The notes under the pieces were generated by a model. The model was not told the origin of the DNA and ran no database searches. It saw nothing but the letters and a program-made list of their open reading frames with translations. From positions 5,042,366-5,106,365 of the forward strand of contig NC_066529.1 of the NCBI RefSeq assembly GCF_024679095.1: a DNA stretch of 64,000 nucleotides. The letters are read 5' to 3'. A program made the position numbers and the translations under genes. Shown piece by piece: positions 38,523 through 49,840 of the stretch (position 1 is its first letter; the number at the start of each line of letters is the position of its first letter). Source of the stretch: Eriocheir sinensis. Lineage: Eukaryota; Arthropoda; Malacostraca; Decapoda; Varunidae.

Positions 38523-38598
38523 ATGTAGAGGAGCTGCCTTGTATAGGCCAACCGGCCTCTTGCAGACTCCTTACGTTCTTATGTTCTTATGTTCTTAC
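37551..38598 (+). mobile_element. CR1-like non-LTR retrotransposon, 5'-truncated
   Basis: The 3' part of a LINE: reverse transcriptase fragment, a short 3' UTR (38,523-38,574) and a terminal tandem octamer GTTCTTAT (about three units, 38,575-38,598) in place of poly(A). Octamer tails are a known trait of CR1-type elements, which supports that clade together with the reverse transcriptase motifs. Most of the element is missing: no endonuclease or N-terminal finger domain and no early RT blocks. Truncation occurs near 37,550, as expected from incomplete reverse transcription. Confidence 0.85.
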
Positions 38599-39371
38599 AT
38601 CACCTGGCAAACTCGAACTCCTGTTTACACGTGTCTGGGAGAAGAATCAGCAGCGAGAGGGCGCGAGGCCGCCCCCCGCCCGGCTTTGTCTTTACTGACG
38701 TCTAGAATTAACATCGTTAGCTGTATCGGCCTTTTGGAGCGCTGACAGCTTGTTAAGGGAGGCGCGGGGCGGACACATGCACCCCTCCCTCTGCTGCATG
38801 AGAAACAAAGAAAAAAGAAAAGAAAAATAAACAAAGAGAGAACTATAATTAAAAAGAAAAGAGAAAGAAAAACAGAATAGAAAAGAAATGAAACAAAATC
38901 AGAAAAAAAGTCTCAAAGATTAAAAAAAAGTAAAAGATGAGGAATGATCACTCAAATAGAAAAGTTGGAGAAAAAGTAAAGATACGAAGTGCACGGAAGA
39001 GAAAGAAAATGTGGAAAGTGAAAGAATAGAACGGGAAGATAAAAAAAAGAATAGAAAACTGAATCAACAAATTAAAGAAAAAAAAAGAAACAGTAAGATA
39101 GAAAAGAGAAAAGAGAAAGAAAAGAGAAATGAGAAAACGAAAAGAATAATAAATAAACAAGAATCACGTGACAGTTTTAATTATAGTCACGCTGAAAAAT
39201 AATATATATTGAACCTTTGATCCGAAACTAGGGGACGAGTCATAGTTTGTCTCTGTAGAGCAAAAATAAAAATTAAAAATATATATATGAAAATGGGGAA
39301 GGTTTGACAATGTTTTTCACTTCAACTTAAAAGAACATACCTGAGTGAAGTTAAATCCTCGGCTGCATACC
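38599..39371. other. Unique sequence, then A-rich tract
   Basis: 38,600-38,800 is balanced; 38,800-39,200 is dominated by A and G (GAAAAG motifs). No gene seen. Confidence 0.5.
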
Positions 39372-39429
39372 TCCCCCCCCCCACCCCCCACCCCCCCCAC
39401 ACACACACACAAGTTCCCACCCACACCAA

Positions 39430-39521
<92 letters not shown>
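39372..39521. repeat. C-run cluster and (CA)n microsatellite
   Basis: Three C-runs of 6-11 at about 39,373-39,398, short CA runs, then perfect (CA)n at 39,431-39,521. The C-runs give a G-quadruplex-type motif on the minus strand. Confidence 0.95.
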
Positions 39522-39523
<2 letters not shown>

Positions 39524-39818
39524 TTGTATAAAATAAGGTCCATAGATCTATTTTTTTGTATACCGTCAGAGGATGTCACTTGTTTACAGATGCTTTCAGG
39601 GTCAATGGGAGACGAGGGGCGGGCGATCAAGGGCGGCTTCAGTTTTGGGAATTGTGAATTAAACAATGGCACGGCGTTAGGGAACATAGATCCTATTGTT
39701 AAAACCTCCCTTTCCCAGTATATCTCTTTTGTTCAGCTATTTTCCATTCATTGTTTCTCTCTGACAATTTATGCACAGAGCTCTAACGCTTTTCTCGACC
39801 TGCTGCTTCGTCTCTAAC
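39522..39818. other. Unique sequence, no gene seen
   Basis: Nothing recognised. Confidence 0.4.
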
Positions 39819-40477
<659 letters not shown>

Positions 40478-41450
40478 CGTCGGAACTCGCTCACTCCATC
40501 CCGCTCTATATAGCCCTAACTTTGCTCCTCTTATTTCCAGTCAGCTGCCGCGCAAAATTTTAAGCTTTTCCTGTCTGGCTCAATGTAATATCTAGTTCTC
40601 TCCTCCCCGCTCAGACTCTCATCTCCCTCTTTTCGCCTACAAATTCACTCCCTAAAACCCTTCACTTTACAAATTCACTCCCTAAAACCCTTCACTTTAC
40701 AAATTCACTCCCTAAAACCCTTCACTTTACAAATTCACTCCCTAAAACCCTTCACTTTACAAATTCACTCCCTAAAACCCTTCACTTTACAAATTCACTC
40801 CCTAAAACCCTTCACTTTACAAATTCACTCCCTAAAACCCTTCACTTTACAAATTCACTCCTTAAAACCCTTCACTTTACTAGGTCCTCCCTATTCATGT
40901 TACTTCCATTTATCAGCTTCCAAAATTTCAGAGCTTTTTGTACTCTTTAAATGTAGTATATATATTTTTTTCTTCGTCGCTCCCTCTCTCCTCCTTATGC
41001 TCCCGTCGGAACTTACTCACTCCATCACCCTCAGCCTCTCGCCTCGTCTCCCCACTTTGCCCTATTCACGTTATTGCCATTCACCAGGTTTCGTAAAATT
41101 TGCAACTTTTCGTCCTTCCTCTAATATATCACTTTTTTTCCTTTTTCGCCCACTATTCCTCTTCTCCTTATACTCCCGTCTAAATCAGCTCACTTAATCT
41201 TGCGGACTTTTGCTTTACTTTCCCCTATTTATGTTGTTTAGGGTTAACTTCCCCGGTTCCTTAAAGATCGTTGGTTTTCTTGCCCCCCTCTGCGTAATCT
41301 CGTTCATCTCCTTCGCCGCTCCCCTCCCGACGCTCTCACCTTGATTCACGCACTCCATCACGCGGCCCTTTGCCTTTTGTATTCCGCGCTACTTCCATTC
41401 GCCGCTCGGTAAAATGATGTCCCCGTTACCTTAAATTCTCGTCATCAATG
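40478..41450 (+). repeat. Degenerate tandem array, unit about 150-173 bp
   Basis: CGTCGGAACT followed by CACTCCATC lies at 40,478 and 41,004, with diverged counterparts at 41,177 and about 41,328. A second anchor, CTATTCATGTTACTTCCATT, recurs near 40,888, 41,061, 41,226 and 41,386, followed by a TAAAATTT and CTTTTCGT segment. After removing the inserted 30-bp expansion, the 40,478-41,004 interval fits two units. Units are much diverged. Confidence 0.65.
40641..40880 (+). repeat. 30-bp minisatellite, 8 copies
   Basis: Eight units of AAATTCACTCCCTAAAACCC plus TTCACTTTAC, starting at 40641 and every 30 bp to 40851. Seven look identical and the eighth has one C-to-T change. The unit resembles the front of the 160-bp unit of the surrounding array, so it appears to be a recent expansion within it. 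Two plus-strand frames stay open through all copies but no start codon serves them. Confidence 0.97.
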
Positions 41451-42149
41451 GAGGAGGAATTACTCATGTCAATTTAAATGTTCAATCCTATTTCTGGTTT
41501 ATGGTTCCCGATAACTTGCCCTTTCATCACACAATAACCCCGTTTCTTCCTTTTAAAACAGTTGATTTTTTGTATTAAATTTCAATAACCTTTTTTTCTG
41601 GCGGTATAAGAGCAGATACGGTATTATTATTTTTCTCTCGTCGATATATTTTGTCCCTCCCTCCATACATAAATCTCTTGTATGTGAGCAGGGTGCCGAC
41701 AGACCAACCCTATCGGACGACCAAGTAGGTCTGTCAACGAGGACTGGCGTGTCTCAGTATAATGTTCTGAACCATTGCCTTCTACCTATGTATTATTTTT
41801 CTATTGTTCACACCCTTGCACACCAATATGCCTAAACATTTTATTAGTCGGTTAGAGAGTGACCCCCCCAGTTATTTTATCAAGAATATCAAATTAACTT
41901 GTGATGAGGCGAAGCATCAATGGGAGAGAAGCAGATTAGTTTGTGACATTTTATTTCTTCACGGTAAGATGAGACGATCAAAGAGATAAACAAAACAACG
42001 GCTAAGGCAAACGATCACAACGTACTATCCTTACAAAGAAAACCGGAGCTCTAACAAAAAAACATACAAAAGTTTATATTTATATATATAATCAATAGTA
42101 TAAAAAGCGAGGTATTATACAATTCAAATTAATTCAGTTTCAAGAGAGA
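41451..42149. other. AT-rich unique sequence
   Basis: An 8-bp hairpin GACAGACC...GGTCTGTC near 41,697-41,734; otherwise nothing recognised. Confidence 0.45.
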
Positions 42150-43400
42150 GACACGAAAATTGGTTCACAGAAATGATGAAAACGGTGAGTGGGTCAAACT
42201 TGGTGACTGTCCTGGATGTGTTTACTGTTACAAGGAGTTTCTTGGGAAGTTCAGTGGGATTTACGGATGGGGAGACCGTTGCTTGACGATAAATTTTAGA
42301 GGCTTACACGAGTTTACAAGTAGGATTAAAGCGATGAATGGAACAAACTTAATAACGATGTCCGCAGTATGCAAAAGATTAAAGATTCTCTCATAAGTAG
42401 ATCAGTGGGTTTATGGATGGGATTACAGCTGACAGATAAGAGGTTTGAGAGGAAGATACACACGACCTGGTTTATAAATTGAATGCCTCCAATGTGTGCA
42501 ATAACTAGATAACCGACATCAATGCGAAGTCGAAAATAAAGGTTAAGACTTAGAGGAAGACCTGCAGGATTAACGACTAGGATGTCAGTGGATGGATTAA
42601 GGGTAGTATTCTTAAACATTTCGGCACTCAAGCACATATATTTGACAAGGCTTTCATAGTAGTTGCGGACATTTCCAGGGGTAGTTTTATGACCCTGGTG
42701 GTAGTTTAACCCTTCTTCTGAACCATGGACCTAAAAAAGCACTCATGAGAATTCGATTGATCTCCTTTTTGGCCCTTGGAAATAGTTTTATGACCCTGGT
42801 GGTAGTTTGACCCTTCTTCTGAACCATGGACCTAAAAAAGCACTCATGAGAATTCGATTGATCTCCTTTTTGGTCTTTGAAAATAGTTGATGTGAAAGGC
42901 GGGAGAGTCTAAAAATACCAATCTAAAGGTACCATAGGAGGTTATTCACGAGGAGATTCATAAACAGGATCAAAGCGATACAATTACATGGAAGAGACTT
43001 AGCAGCATGGATGGAATGGCGGTAACTGGATCAAAGGTAAAAGGTCTCAGAGACGCGTACTTACCGGTCTGTAGCCCATAACTGTTGCCAAAAAACACCA
43101 ATAATTAACCATTTAAACGATAACCATATATGAAGGCAGTTATTTGGGTGATGAAAGCAGTTTTGGGGTCGGAAATCGGCAAACATTAGAGGCAGAGTAC
43201 GACAATCTGGCAACGTTGAGGTCTCAGAGGAAGGTATTCAGGCGTAACTTCACAAATAGGATCAAAGAGATAAATGGAGACAAAATAACTTAGTAACCAT
43301 GTCCTTAATATGTAAACGGGTTAGATTTTGGTTCTATAGAAGGTCAACGGGACGCATAGATGGAGGACAGTTGGGAGATGTGAGGCGTAGAGGAGCTGCC
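42150..43400. repeat. Diverged repeat units around a B-family copy
   Basis: A segment with TTCACAARTAGGATYAAAGCGAT and ATGTCCKYARTATG occurs at 42,314-42,385 and 43,240-43,320, and a partial copy at about 42,955. GGATTTACGGATGG-like and GGACAGTTGGGAGATG-like motifs recur nearby. The 78-codon plus frame at 42,160 lies in the first unit and lacks a recognised domain. Confidence 0.55.
42616..42935 (+). mobile_element. Dispersed repeat B, copy with 101-bp internal duplication
   Basis: Starts ACATTTCGG, then ATATTTGACAAGGCTTTC, TTCCAGGGGTAGTTTTATG, CCCTGGTGGTAGTTT. The block from TAGTTTTATGACCCTGG to TGATCTCCTTTTTGG is present twice, 101 bp apart (42,682 and 42,783). It ends with GTGAAAGGCGGGAGAGTCT. 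A shorter single-block copy is at 51.77 kb. Confidence 0.8.
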
Positions 43401-43561
43401 GCGGAGGAGGAGACTGGCTGGCCGGTCTCCTATACACCCCTTCCCAAACTTCACGGAGATTAATAATGTTTTGCAACGTGACTCCGCGGCCAGACCTTAG
43501 GAACCGCCGCTGAAATTTAAAACCTAATTATGCCAGCGTCCCACGAATGTAATCAATCAAA

Positions 43562-43564
<3 letters not shown>
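43401..43564. other. Unique spacer
   Basis: Nothing recognised. Confidence 0.35.

Positions 43565-43621
<57 letters not shown>
43565..43621. repeat. (CT)n microsatellite
   Basis: Perfect run. Confidence 0.96.
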
Positions 43622-43624
<3 letters not shown>

Positions 43625-43677
43625 CTGAGACTTTTCATGCGTTTTCTTCCCTTTGACAGCCTCGGAACCTTTACTGC

Positions 43678-43918
43678 GAGGAGGAAGAGGAAGAAGAAGA
43701 GGAGGAAGAGGAGGGAAGGAAGGGCAGAGACAGGAAGAGGAGGAAGAGGGGGGAAGGAAGGGCAGAGACAGGTAGAGACACAGAGAGAGTGAAAGTGAAA
43801 GGAAGGAAAGGAATAGAGGGGAGAGATATGAATAGAATCGTGGGAGGAAGTGGAGGGTGAGAAAAAAGAAAGAGGGAAAGAGAAGAGACAAGGAGGAAGA
43901 GAAGGAGGACAAAGAGGG

Positions 43919-43983
<65 letters not shown>

Positions 43984-44043
43984 TAGATAGATGGTTAGAG
44001 ATAGATAGACAGATAGATAGATAGACACAGATAGATAGACAGA
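43678..44043. repeat. Purine tract, (CA)n and (GATA)n
   Basis: GGAAGAGG-rich 43,678-43,920 includes a near-repeat of GGGAAGGAAGGGCAGAGACAGG about 38 bp apart. (CA)n at 43,921-43,980 leads directly into GATA/GACA tetranucleotides at 43,981-44,043. Confidence 0.9.
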
Positions 44044-44354
44044 TACGAGACGAGGAATAGATGGAAGAATGAAAAAATAGAGCAAAAATAATGGAACAGT
44101 AAGAAAAAAAAGGCGAAGAAAAGGAAGTAAAGAGGGCAACATGGAAGAGAGAGTTAAGTGGATGGTAGATGGTGAGGAGGAAGAGGAGGAGGAGAGGAGG
44201 AGAGTGAAATGAAGGCTATAACAGTCTCCTTGAGCAAAGTATCTGGGTACAATGACGTGGAGGATGGGAGAATGATTTTTAAACGAGAAGGAGAAAGGGG
44301 AGGAGGTGATTAAGACATGAAGAAGAGACGAGAAGAAAGACTATATGCTTCAAG
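44044..44354. other. Purine-rich sequence
   Basis: A/G-rich with GGA clusters; nothing recognised. Confidence 0.45.
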
Positions 44355-44635
44355 TTTTTTTTTTTTTTTCTATGTGCCCAGTAGGTATTCTTCAGGGGCT
44401 AGTGCAGTCAGACCCAACCCCATACTAGCGCGGTCGAATTAGATTTAAAGTAGCCGGCACCCTGTGGTAGTATGGCACGATATATGATTCTTCCCTTGAC
44501 CCATACTGAGGTTGCCGTAGATAGGAGTTGACTGATGAACTAGACAGCTGCCGGGTAATCACTGTCAGGAGTCGAACCCGAGTCCTTAAAACCATTTCCG
44601 CGCGCCTACACTCGATAACCACTTCCCGTTGGTAA
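44355..44635 (-). mobile_element. tRNA-derived SINE (minus strand) with poly(A) tail
   Basis: Minus strand: A-box-like TGGTTATCGAGTG (44,609-44,621) and consensus B box GGTTCGACTCC (44,568-44,578) in a tRNA-like head, a body of about 190 bp, and a terminal A15 (plus-strand T-run at 44,355-44,369). Head, body and tail are all present, so this copy looks nearly full length. Sequence of head and body differ from the 4.0- and 27.9-kb SINEs, so it is a different family. Confidence 0.85.
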
Positions 44636-44672
44636 CATTGGGGTGTGTATTTTGATCATAAAGAAATTGACT

Positions 44673-44795
44673 CCCGAAATTGACCCCTCTTTCGGCCACC
44701 TCTTTGGATTCTTTTTAGGAGCAGCGAGTAGCAGGCTTTTTTTTATTATTGTTTCGTTTTTTGTGCCATTGAGCTGTTTCCTTTGTTGTAAAAAA
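44673..44795 (+). mobile_element. Dispersed repeat A, copy 3
   Basis: CCCGAAATTGACCCC, GGCCACCTCTTTGGATTCTT, AGCAGCGAGTAGCAGGC, T-rich ATTATTGTTTCG, TTGAGCTGTTTCCTTTGTTG and terminal A-run. It begins about 40 bp past the outer edge of the SINE on the other strand. Confidence 0.82.
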
Positions 44796-45317
44796 GGGTG
44801 TGAGACAAGACGGTATGGTGTGTGGGTTATGACAGTAGGCCTACAGTCCGATTTTGAGCACGGTATATAAGTAAGTTCACAGCGTGTTGGGGCTCTCACT
44901 ATCGTAAGGTCTTATAAGGAAAATGTTTTGGGGGTATTTACGTTACTTTTATAAGCCGCATAACCTCAGGAAACCAAAGTAATGTAATCAGAAACAAAAT
45001 TGCCGATTATTTGTTGCAGTTGGCTTTCAAACGAGACAACAGGATCCGGAGACTTCAAAGGAATATAATCACACGGGAAAATATAAGAAAATTCATCCTT
45101 AACTCTGACGGTTGAAGCGGAGACGAAATAATTCACAAGGTGCTGAAGTGAAAAAGTGAGAAAATTTCTAGTTCATAAAAGGCTTTTGAAATACCTAAAA
45201 TGATTTCTTCAGAGAGTTCGAGTAAGAAATATATATTCAGTAATTTTCCAGATGATTTTGAATCCCAAACTTTTTATTTCCTTTTCTTTAGCCTTTTCGT
45301 ATGAATTCAAAATATAT

Positions 45318-45319
<2 letters not shown>
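44796..45319. other. Unique sequence, no gene seen
   Basis: Nothing recognised. Confidence 0.4.

Positions 45320-45388
<69 letters not shown>
45320..45388. repeat. (GT)n microsatellite
   Basis: Perfect run. Confidence 0.96.
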
Positions 45389-45392
<4 letters not shown>

Positions 45393-45643
45393 GGTGAGTG
45401 AGTGAAAACCAAGATTAAGCGCGAGCTTGTGCATGCGTTGGGGACTGAAAGGGAAGGATTAGAGACAGTGAGACAGTGAAATAGAAATAGTGAAAAAAGA
45501 ATGGAAAGAGAGAAAGACCTTTGGTGCGGCGATTTCCACTTCCCGGAGCAGAGGCCACGAAGGACCCGCCAAGCCTTTCCGGGAACACGAGAGAAAGGGG
45601 AACAAAACACAACCCATCTGCGCACACACAAAAACGAAAACAA

Positions 45644-45646
<3 letters not shown>
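45389..45646. other. Unique spacer
   Basis: A GC-richer patch at 45,520-45,600 lacks recognised coding signal. Confidence 0.4.
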
Positions 45647-45693
<47 letters not shown>

Positions 45694-45845
45694 GCCGCCC
45701 ACCTACACCCACACACACACACACACACAAACACATACAAACAAACTCCATTCAAAAACCCACACATTCTTCATCTCTTCCTTCATCCAGACACACAAAC
45801 AGACACACAAACCTTCCATTCACACTAGCATGCACATTCCTCCTC

Positions 45846-45888
<43 letters not shown>
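45647..45888. repeat. (CT)n, (CA)n, (CT)n cluster
   Basis: CT at 45,647-45,689, CA at about 45,710-45,730, CT at 45,850-45,888, with A/C-rich sequence between. Confidence 0.93.
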
Positions 45889-45890
<2 letters not shown>

Positions 45891-46131
45891 CACACCCACA
45901 CTAACACAAACAAACAATCTTCTTCCTCTCCCCATCCAGAATAGATTATCTGGACAAACACAAACCCTCCCTTTTCTTATCCTCTTCCTCTCCCCTTCGT
46001 CTTCTGAGCCTCCCTTGATGCGGCCTATCCTCCCCCCTCCCCCCTCCCCATCCTTCCCTTACGCCTCCAGTCATCCTTGATTTGGTCCTGATTCGCTGCG
46101 TCCCTTTTTCCCTTTTCCTTCTCTTTCCTAT

Positions 46132-46133
<2 letters not shown>
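45889..46133. other. C/T-rich unique sequence
   Basis: No gene seen. Confidence 0.4.

Positions 46134-46167
<34 letters not shown>
46134..46167. repeat. (CT)n microsatellite
   Basis: Short perfect run. Confidence 0.93.
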
Positions 46168-46169
<2 letters not shown>

Positions 46170-46214
46170 AATGGATCTGTTTATCGTCTTTCTCTTTTAT
46201 TTCCCTCGTTTGTT

Positions 46215-46636
<422 letters not shown>

Positions 46637-46669
<33 letters not shown>
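46637..46669. repeat. (CT)n microsatellite
   Basis: Short perfect run. Confidence 0.93.
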
Positions 46670-46674
<5 letters not shown>

Positions 46675-46935
46675 TGGCGGAGCAACATCTGGGCAGCGGC
46701 AGGTGTGTGTCTGTTTCTAATATATCAAGCGGTGATGGAGATGGAAGGGCTGGTGGTGCAAGCGATGGGAGGTGGGTGGGTGGTGATGAGGGTGGATGGG
46801 TGGATAAAGTAAGGCCTGCTGGTGGTGGCTGGTTGGGTGGGAGTTGGAGGTGGAGGTGGTCAGGGTGGAGCTTGGTGCTGGGGGTGGTGATGTAGGTCGT
46901 GGTGGGAGTGGTGGTCATGGTGGTGGTGGAGAGGT
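46670..46935. repeat. G/T-rich degenerate triplet tract
   Basis: GGT, GGA and GAT triplets with TGGGTGGGTGG patches; strong G-over-C skew on the plus strand. Confidence 0.6.
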
Positions 46936-47109
46936 GATGAATTCTTGGCTAGTCTTTTTTTCTACCGTGGAAACATGTATTTGCTTGATTTATTGTTACT
47001 CTACGAGGTAGTGGGCGAGGGAACGATACATCAAGCAATTATGGGATTTTCCGTGTTCTCTCGTAGCGAAACCTCTCTTCTTGGTTCTACAGGAATGTGG
47101 TATCGCCAA
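46936..47109. other. Unique spacer
   Basis: Nothing recognised. Confidence 0.35.
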
Positions 47110-47480
47110 GGATAACACGACAATACTGGAAATGGAAAACTCACACTCGAAAAAAAGAATTGTCAGTGCCTAAAAAAATCTACTTTACTGGAAAACTCAT
47201 ACGATTAAAAAAAGTGTCTAAGAAAATCTACTTTACTGGAAAACTCGTACGATTAAAAAAAATATCTAAAAAAATCTACTTTACTGGAAAACTCATACGA
47301 TTAAAAAATTATCTTAAAAAAATCTACTTTACTGGAAAACTCGTACGATTAAAAAAAAAGTCCTATTTGTACCTAAAAAAACAACATTACTAAAAAACTC
47401 ACACGGAAAAAGTTTTGTCTGTGCCTTTAAAAATTCTACTTTACTGAAAACTCGCGCGAAAAAAGCCTTGTCAGTGTGTA
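47110..47480 (+). repeat. 48-bp minisatellite with open reading phase
   Basis: TACTTTACTGGAAAACTC recurs at 47,181, 47,229, 47,277 and 47,325 (exactly 48 bp apart), each followed by RTACGATTAAAAAA. Diverged copies lie before (from about 47,118) and after (about 47,385 and 47,440). Because 48 is 16 codons, a 98-codon plus frame (47,097-47,393) runs through the array as a basic 16-residue repeat of the type KKIYFTGKLIRLKK. Copies outside the core break the frame and no domain is known, so non-coding is more likely. Confidence 0.9.
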
Positions 47481-48148
47481 TTAAAATCTTTCAAAACTCT
47501 GGCCGACTTGAGACTTCTTTGTTTTCACGACATTCCGTCCTTGAATGCCTGATATTTTCGTTCGCTAGATAAAAACCCTGCAAATTGATTCCTTATTTTC
47601 TTATCTCTTTCAACAACAAAAAATAAAGCCAATAACAGGCCTTCGTCAACTTTCGTATCGCACAGTACATTTTTTTTTGGCTGTGAATGCATGTAACAGG
47701 TCCTCGCATCGTTTTCATTCAATTCGCAACAAACAAACGCTGTACATTGTTTCCCAGGCTTACAGGTGCCCGATTTTTTTTCAACCCGTGTGATACTTTT
47801 TCCTGGTACACGCGTCAAATAGTAAAGATAAAACAACATGTATTTCTTTCACTGTTCACCGTCTCTTTCTCCTACCTCTCTCCCTCTCTTTCTGTCCGTC
47901 CCTGCCTCCTTCCCATCGTCCTTGTCCTCTCTTTCTTCCTTGTCTGTCAATCCTGACCTACCACGCACTTTTTCTGCTTCCCTCCCTTCCTTTCTCCTAT
48001 ATCCTTCCCTTCCTTTATTTACTTGCCCCTTTCTCTTTGTCCTCCTTCCCTTACTCTGACCATTCTATGTTTAATTAGTTTTCTTATATCTCTCCGTCCC
48101 TCCCTTCCCATTCTCCTGCTCTCCACTTTCAATCAGGACACCTCTCCT
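47481..48148. other. Unique sequence, C/T-rich after 47,850
   Basis: A 104-codon minus frame (47,525-47,839) contains four Cys in a short region but no recognised family. No gene call made. Confidence 0.4.
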
Positions 48149-48217
48149 CCCGAATTTGACCTTGCTTTTGGCCACCTCTTCTGATTCTTTTATGGGAGCA
48201 GCGATTAGCGGGCTTTT
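48149..48217 (+). mobile_element. Dispersed repeat A, copy 4 (3'-truncated)
   Basis: CCCGAATTTGACC, GGCCACCTCTTCTGATTCTT and AGCAGCGATTAGCGGGCTTTT match copies 2 and 3, then similarity stops at the T-run, so the tail is missing. Confidence 0.75.
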
Positions 48218-48636
48218 CTCCTATCCTTTACCATTTCTACTTCTTTTTCCTCCCGTCTTCCCTCCCTTAATATCCTCCTATGCTCTACTCACTGTATCCC
48301 TTCATCCGCCTCTCCCTCCGTCCCTCCTTCCCTCCCTTCCTCCCTCTCACCAGCATCCACACTTCTTCACCACTTCGCGCAATTGGTCTCAATCTCCGTC
48401 ACTTCTCCTTCACTCAGATCTACGGCTGGGCATGTTCGAGTGTGTTGGTGTTGGTAATGGTCGTGCTGGTGGATGTGGGTGGCTGTGTTGGTGGGTGGTG
48501 GAGATGGTGGAGGTAGTGGTTCAGACTATTTTTCTATTCATATCTCGCCGTCATGAGGATAAATGTAATACTACCAGCAGCTCGTGTGACATAGATATAG
48601 ATAAGAGGATTTAGTAGAGTAGGAACAGCAACAGTG
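48218..48636. other. C/T-rich then G/T-rich unique sequence
   Basis: 48,430-48,515 is GGTGG-rich. No gene seen. Confidence 0.4.
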
Positions 48637-48665
48637 GTAGTAGTAGTAGTAGTAGAAGTAGTTAA

Positions 48666-48703
<38 letters not shown>

Positions 48704-48720
48704 AGAGTAGTAGTAGTAGA
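48637..48720. repeat. (TAG)n trinucleotide repeat
   Basis: TAG units with AAG and TTAA interruptions. Confidence 0.93.
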
Positions 48721-49439
48721 AATACTTGAGATTTTTCTTGTAACATTAAAAGTCCAACACACTCCAACACATCCCGCCCACCCCACCCCTTTCTCTCCTC
48801 CGCCATGGGTGACTGTAACATTCTTCAGTGCGTGTCTCTGCCCCATTCATTCCCCGTCTGCGCCATTCATTCCCCGTCCTCGCCGCGCACAGCTGACCTC
48901 CTTCCGCCTCCAACTCGTCCCTCCTCTCCGGCGCTGCAAGGAGGAGAGTAGGAGGAGGAGGAGGAGAAAAGGAGCGGCAGGATAGAGGCAGTCAGGATGT
49001 GAGGATAGGCGGGAGGGATGGTGACTTTTATTTTCTTGAAGAGGAGAAGGGAAGATGCAAATGACGGAGATAAACTAATGCGGAAAAGATGCTAGAGATG
49101 CTGTTCCCTGAGTGGCGGGAGATGCTGGGATAAGGAGACGGAGGGAGAGAGGGAACAGACAGCGGTACGGGAAGGAAAGGAAGAAGAAAGTAAGGAGTAA
49201 AGTGTATAGAAGAAACAAATGGAAAGAAAGTGCATCGGGAGTGAATGGAAAGGCAGATTGAATGGTTGAGGAAATGGAGAAGAGAAGTAGGATGCAGAGT
49301 AAAAGTAGAAGAAGGGGAAACGAGGGAAAAAAAGGAATAAGGAGTAGAAGAAGGCGGAGGAAGAGGAGGGTTGTGGAAAATGGCAAAAAGAAAGGACGAA
49401 GGCGGAAGGAAAGGAGGAAGAAAGAAGAATAAAAGATAA
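48721..49439. other. Unique sequence, then purine-rich tract
   Basis: A near-20-bp duplication CCATTCATTCCCCGTC is seen at 48,842 and 48,862. From 48,940 onward the plus strand is A/G-dominated. Confidence 0.5.
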
Positions 49440-49840
49440 TGAAGCTGATAAAGAAAGAAGGATAAGAACTTGAATAACAATGAAAATACGATGATGACCA
49501 CGAAGATGATGATGAAGGAGGAACAAATAACGGAGGCTGCACGAGATGAGAAAGACAAAACACATGAATCGGAAGACAAAAACTGAAAAAAAAAGGATAA
49601 GAACATGAATAACAATGAAAAATACGATGATGACCACGATGATGATGATGAAGGAGGAACAAATAACGGAGGCTGCACGAGATGAGAAAGACAAAACACA
49701 TGAATCGGAAGACAGAAACTGATAAAGAAAGAAAGATAAGAACAACGAAAAACAGGATGATGATTACGAAGATGATGAAGGAGGAGGATCAAATAACAGA
49801 TGCTGCACGAGATGAAAGAGATAAAACACACCCATCGGAC
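49440..49840 (+). repeat. Three-copy tandem repeat, unit 130-136 bp
   Basis: GAGGCTGCACGAGATGAGAA or variants occur near 49,533, 49,669 and 49,799. Units share GATAAGAAC, ATGATGACCACGA, GGAGGAACAAATAAC and ACACATGAATCGGAAGACA. The first two are nearly identical; the third is more diverged. Minus-strand frames of 200-267 codons through it are Ser/Phe-rich artefacts. Confidence 0.9.

Noticed and set aside
40641..40880. CRISPR-like regular array
   Set aside because: Units are contiguous with no variable spacers and the genome is eukaryotic; it is a minisatellite.
42160..42396. 78-codon plus-strand gene
   Set aside because: Lies in a diverged repeat unit whose other copies do not keep the frame open.
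47525..47839. 104-codon minus-strand frame with several Cys
   Set aside because: Cys spacing fits no family I recognise and there are no supporting splice or start signals.
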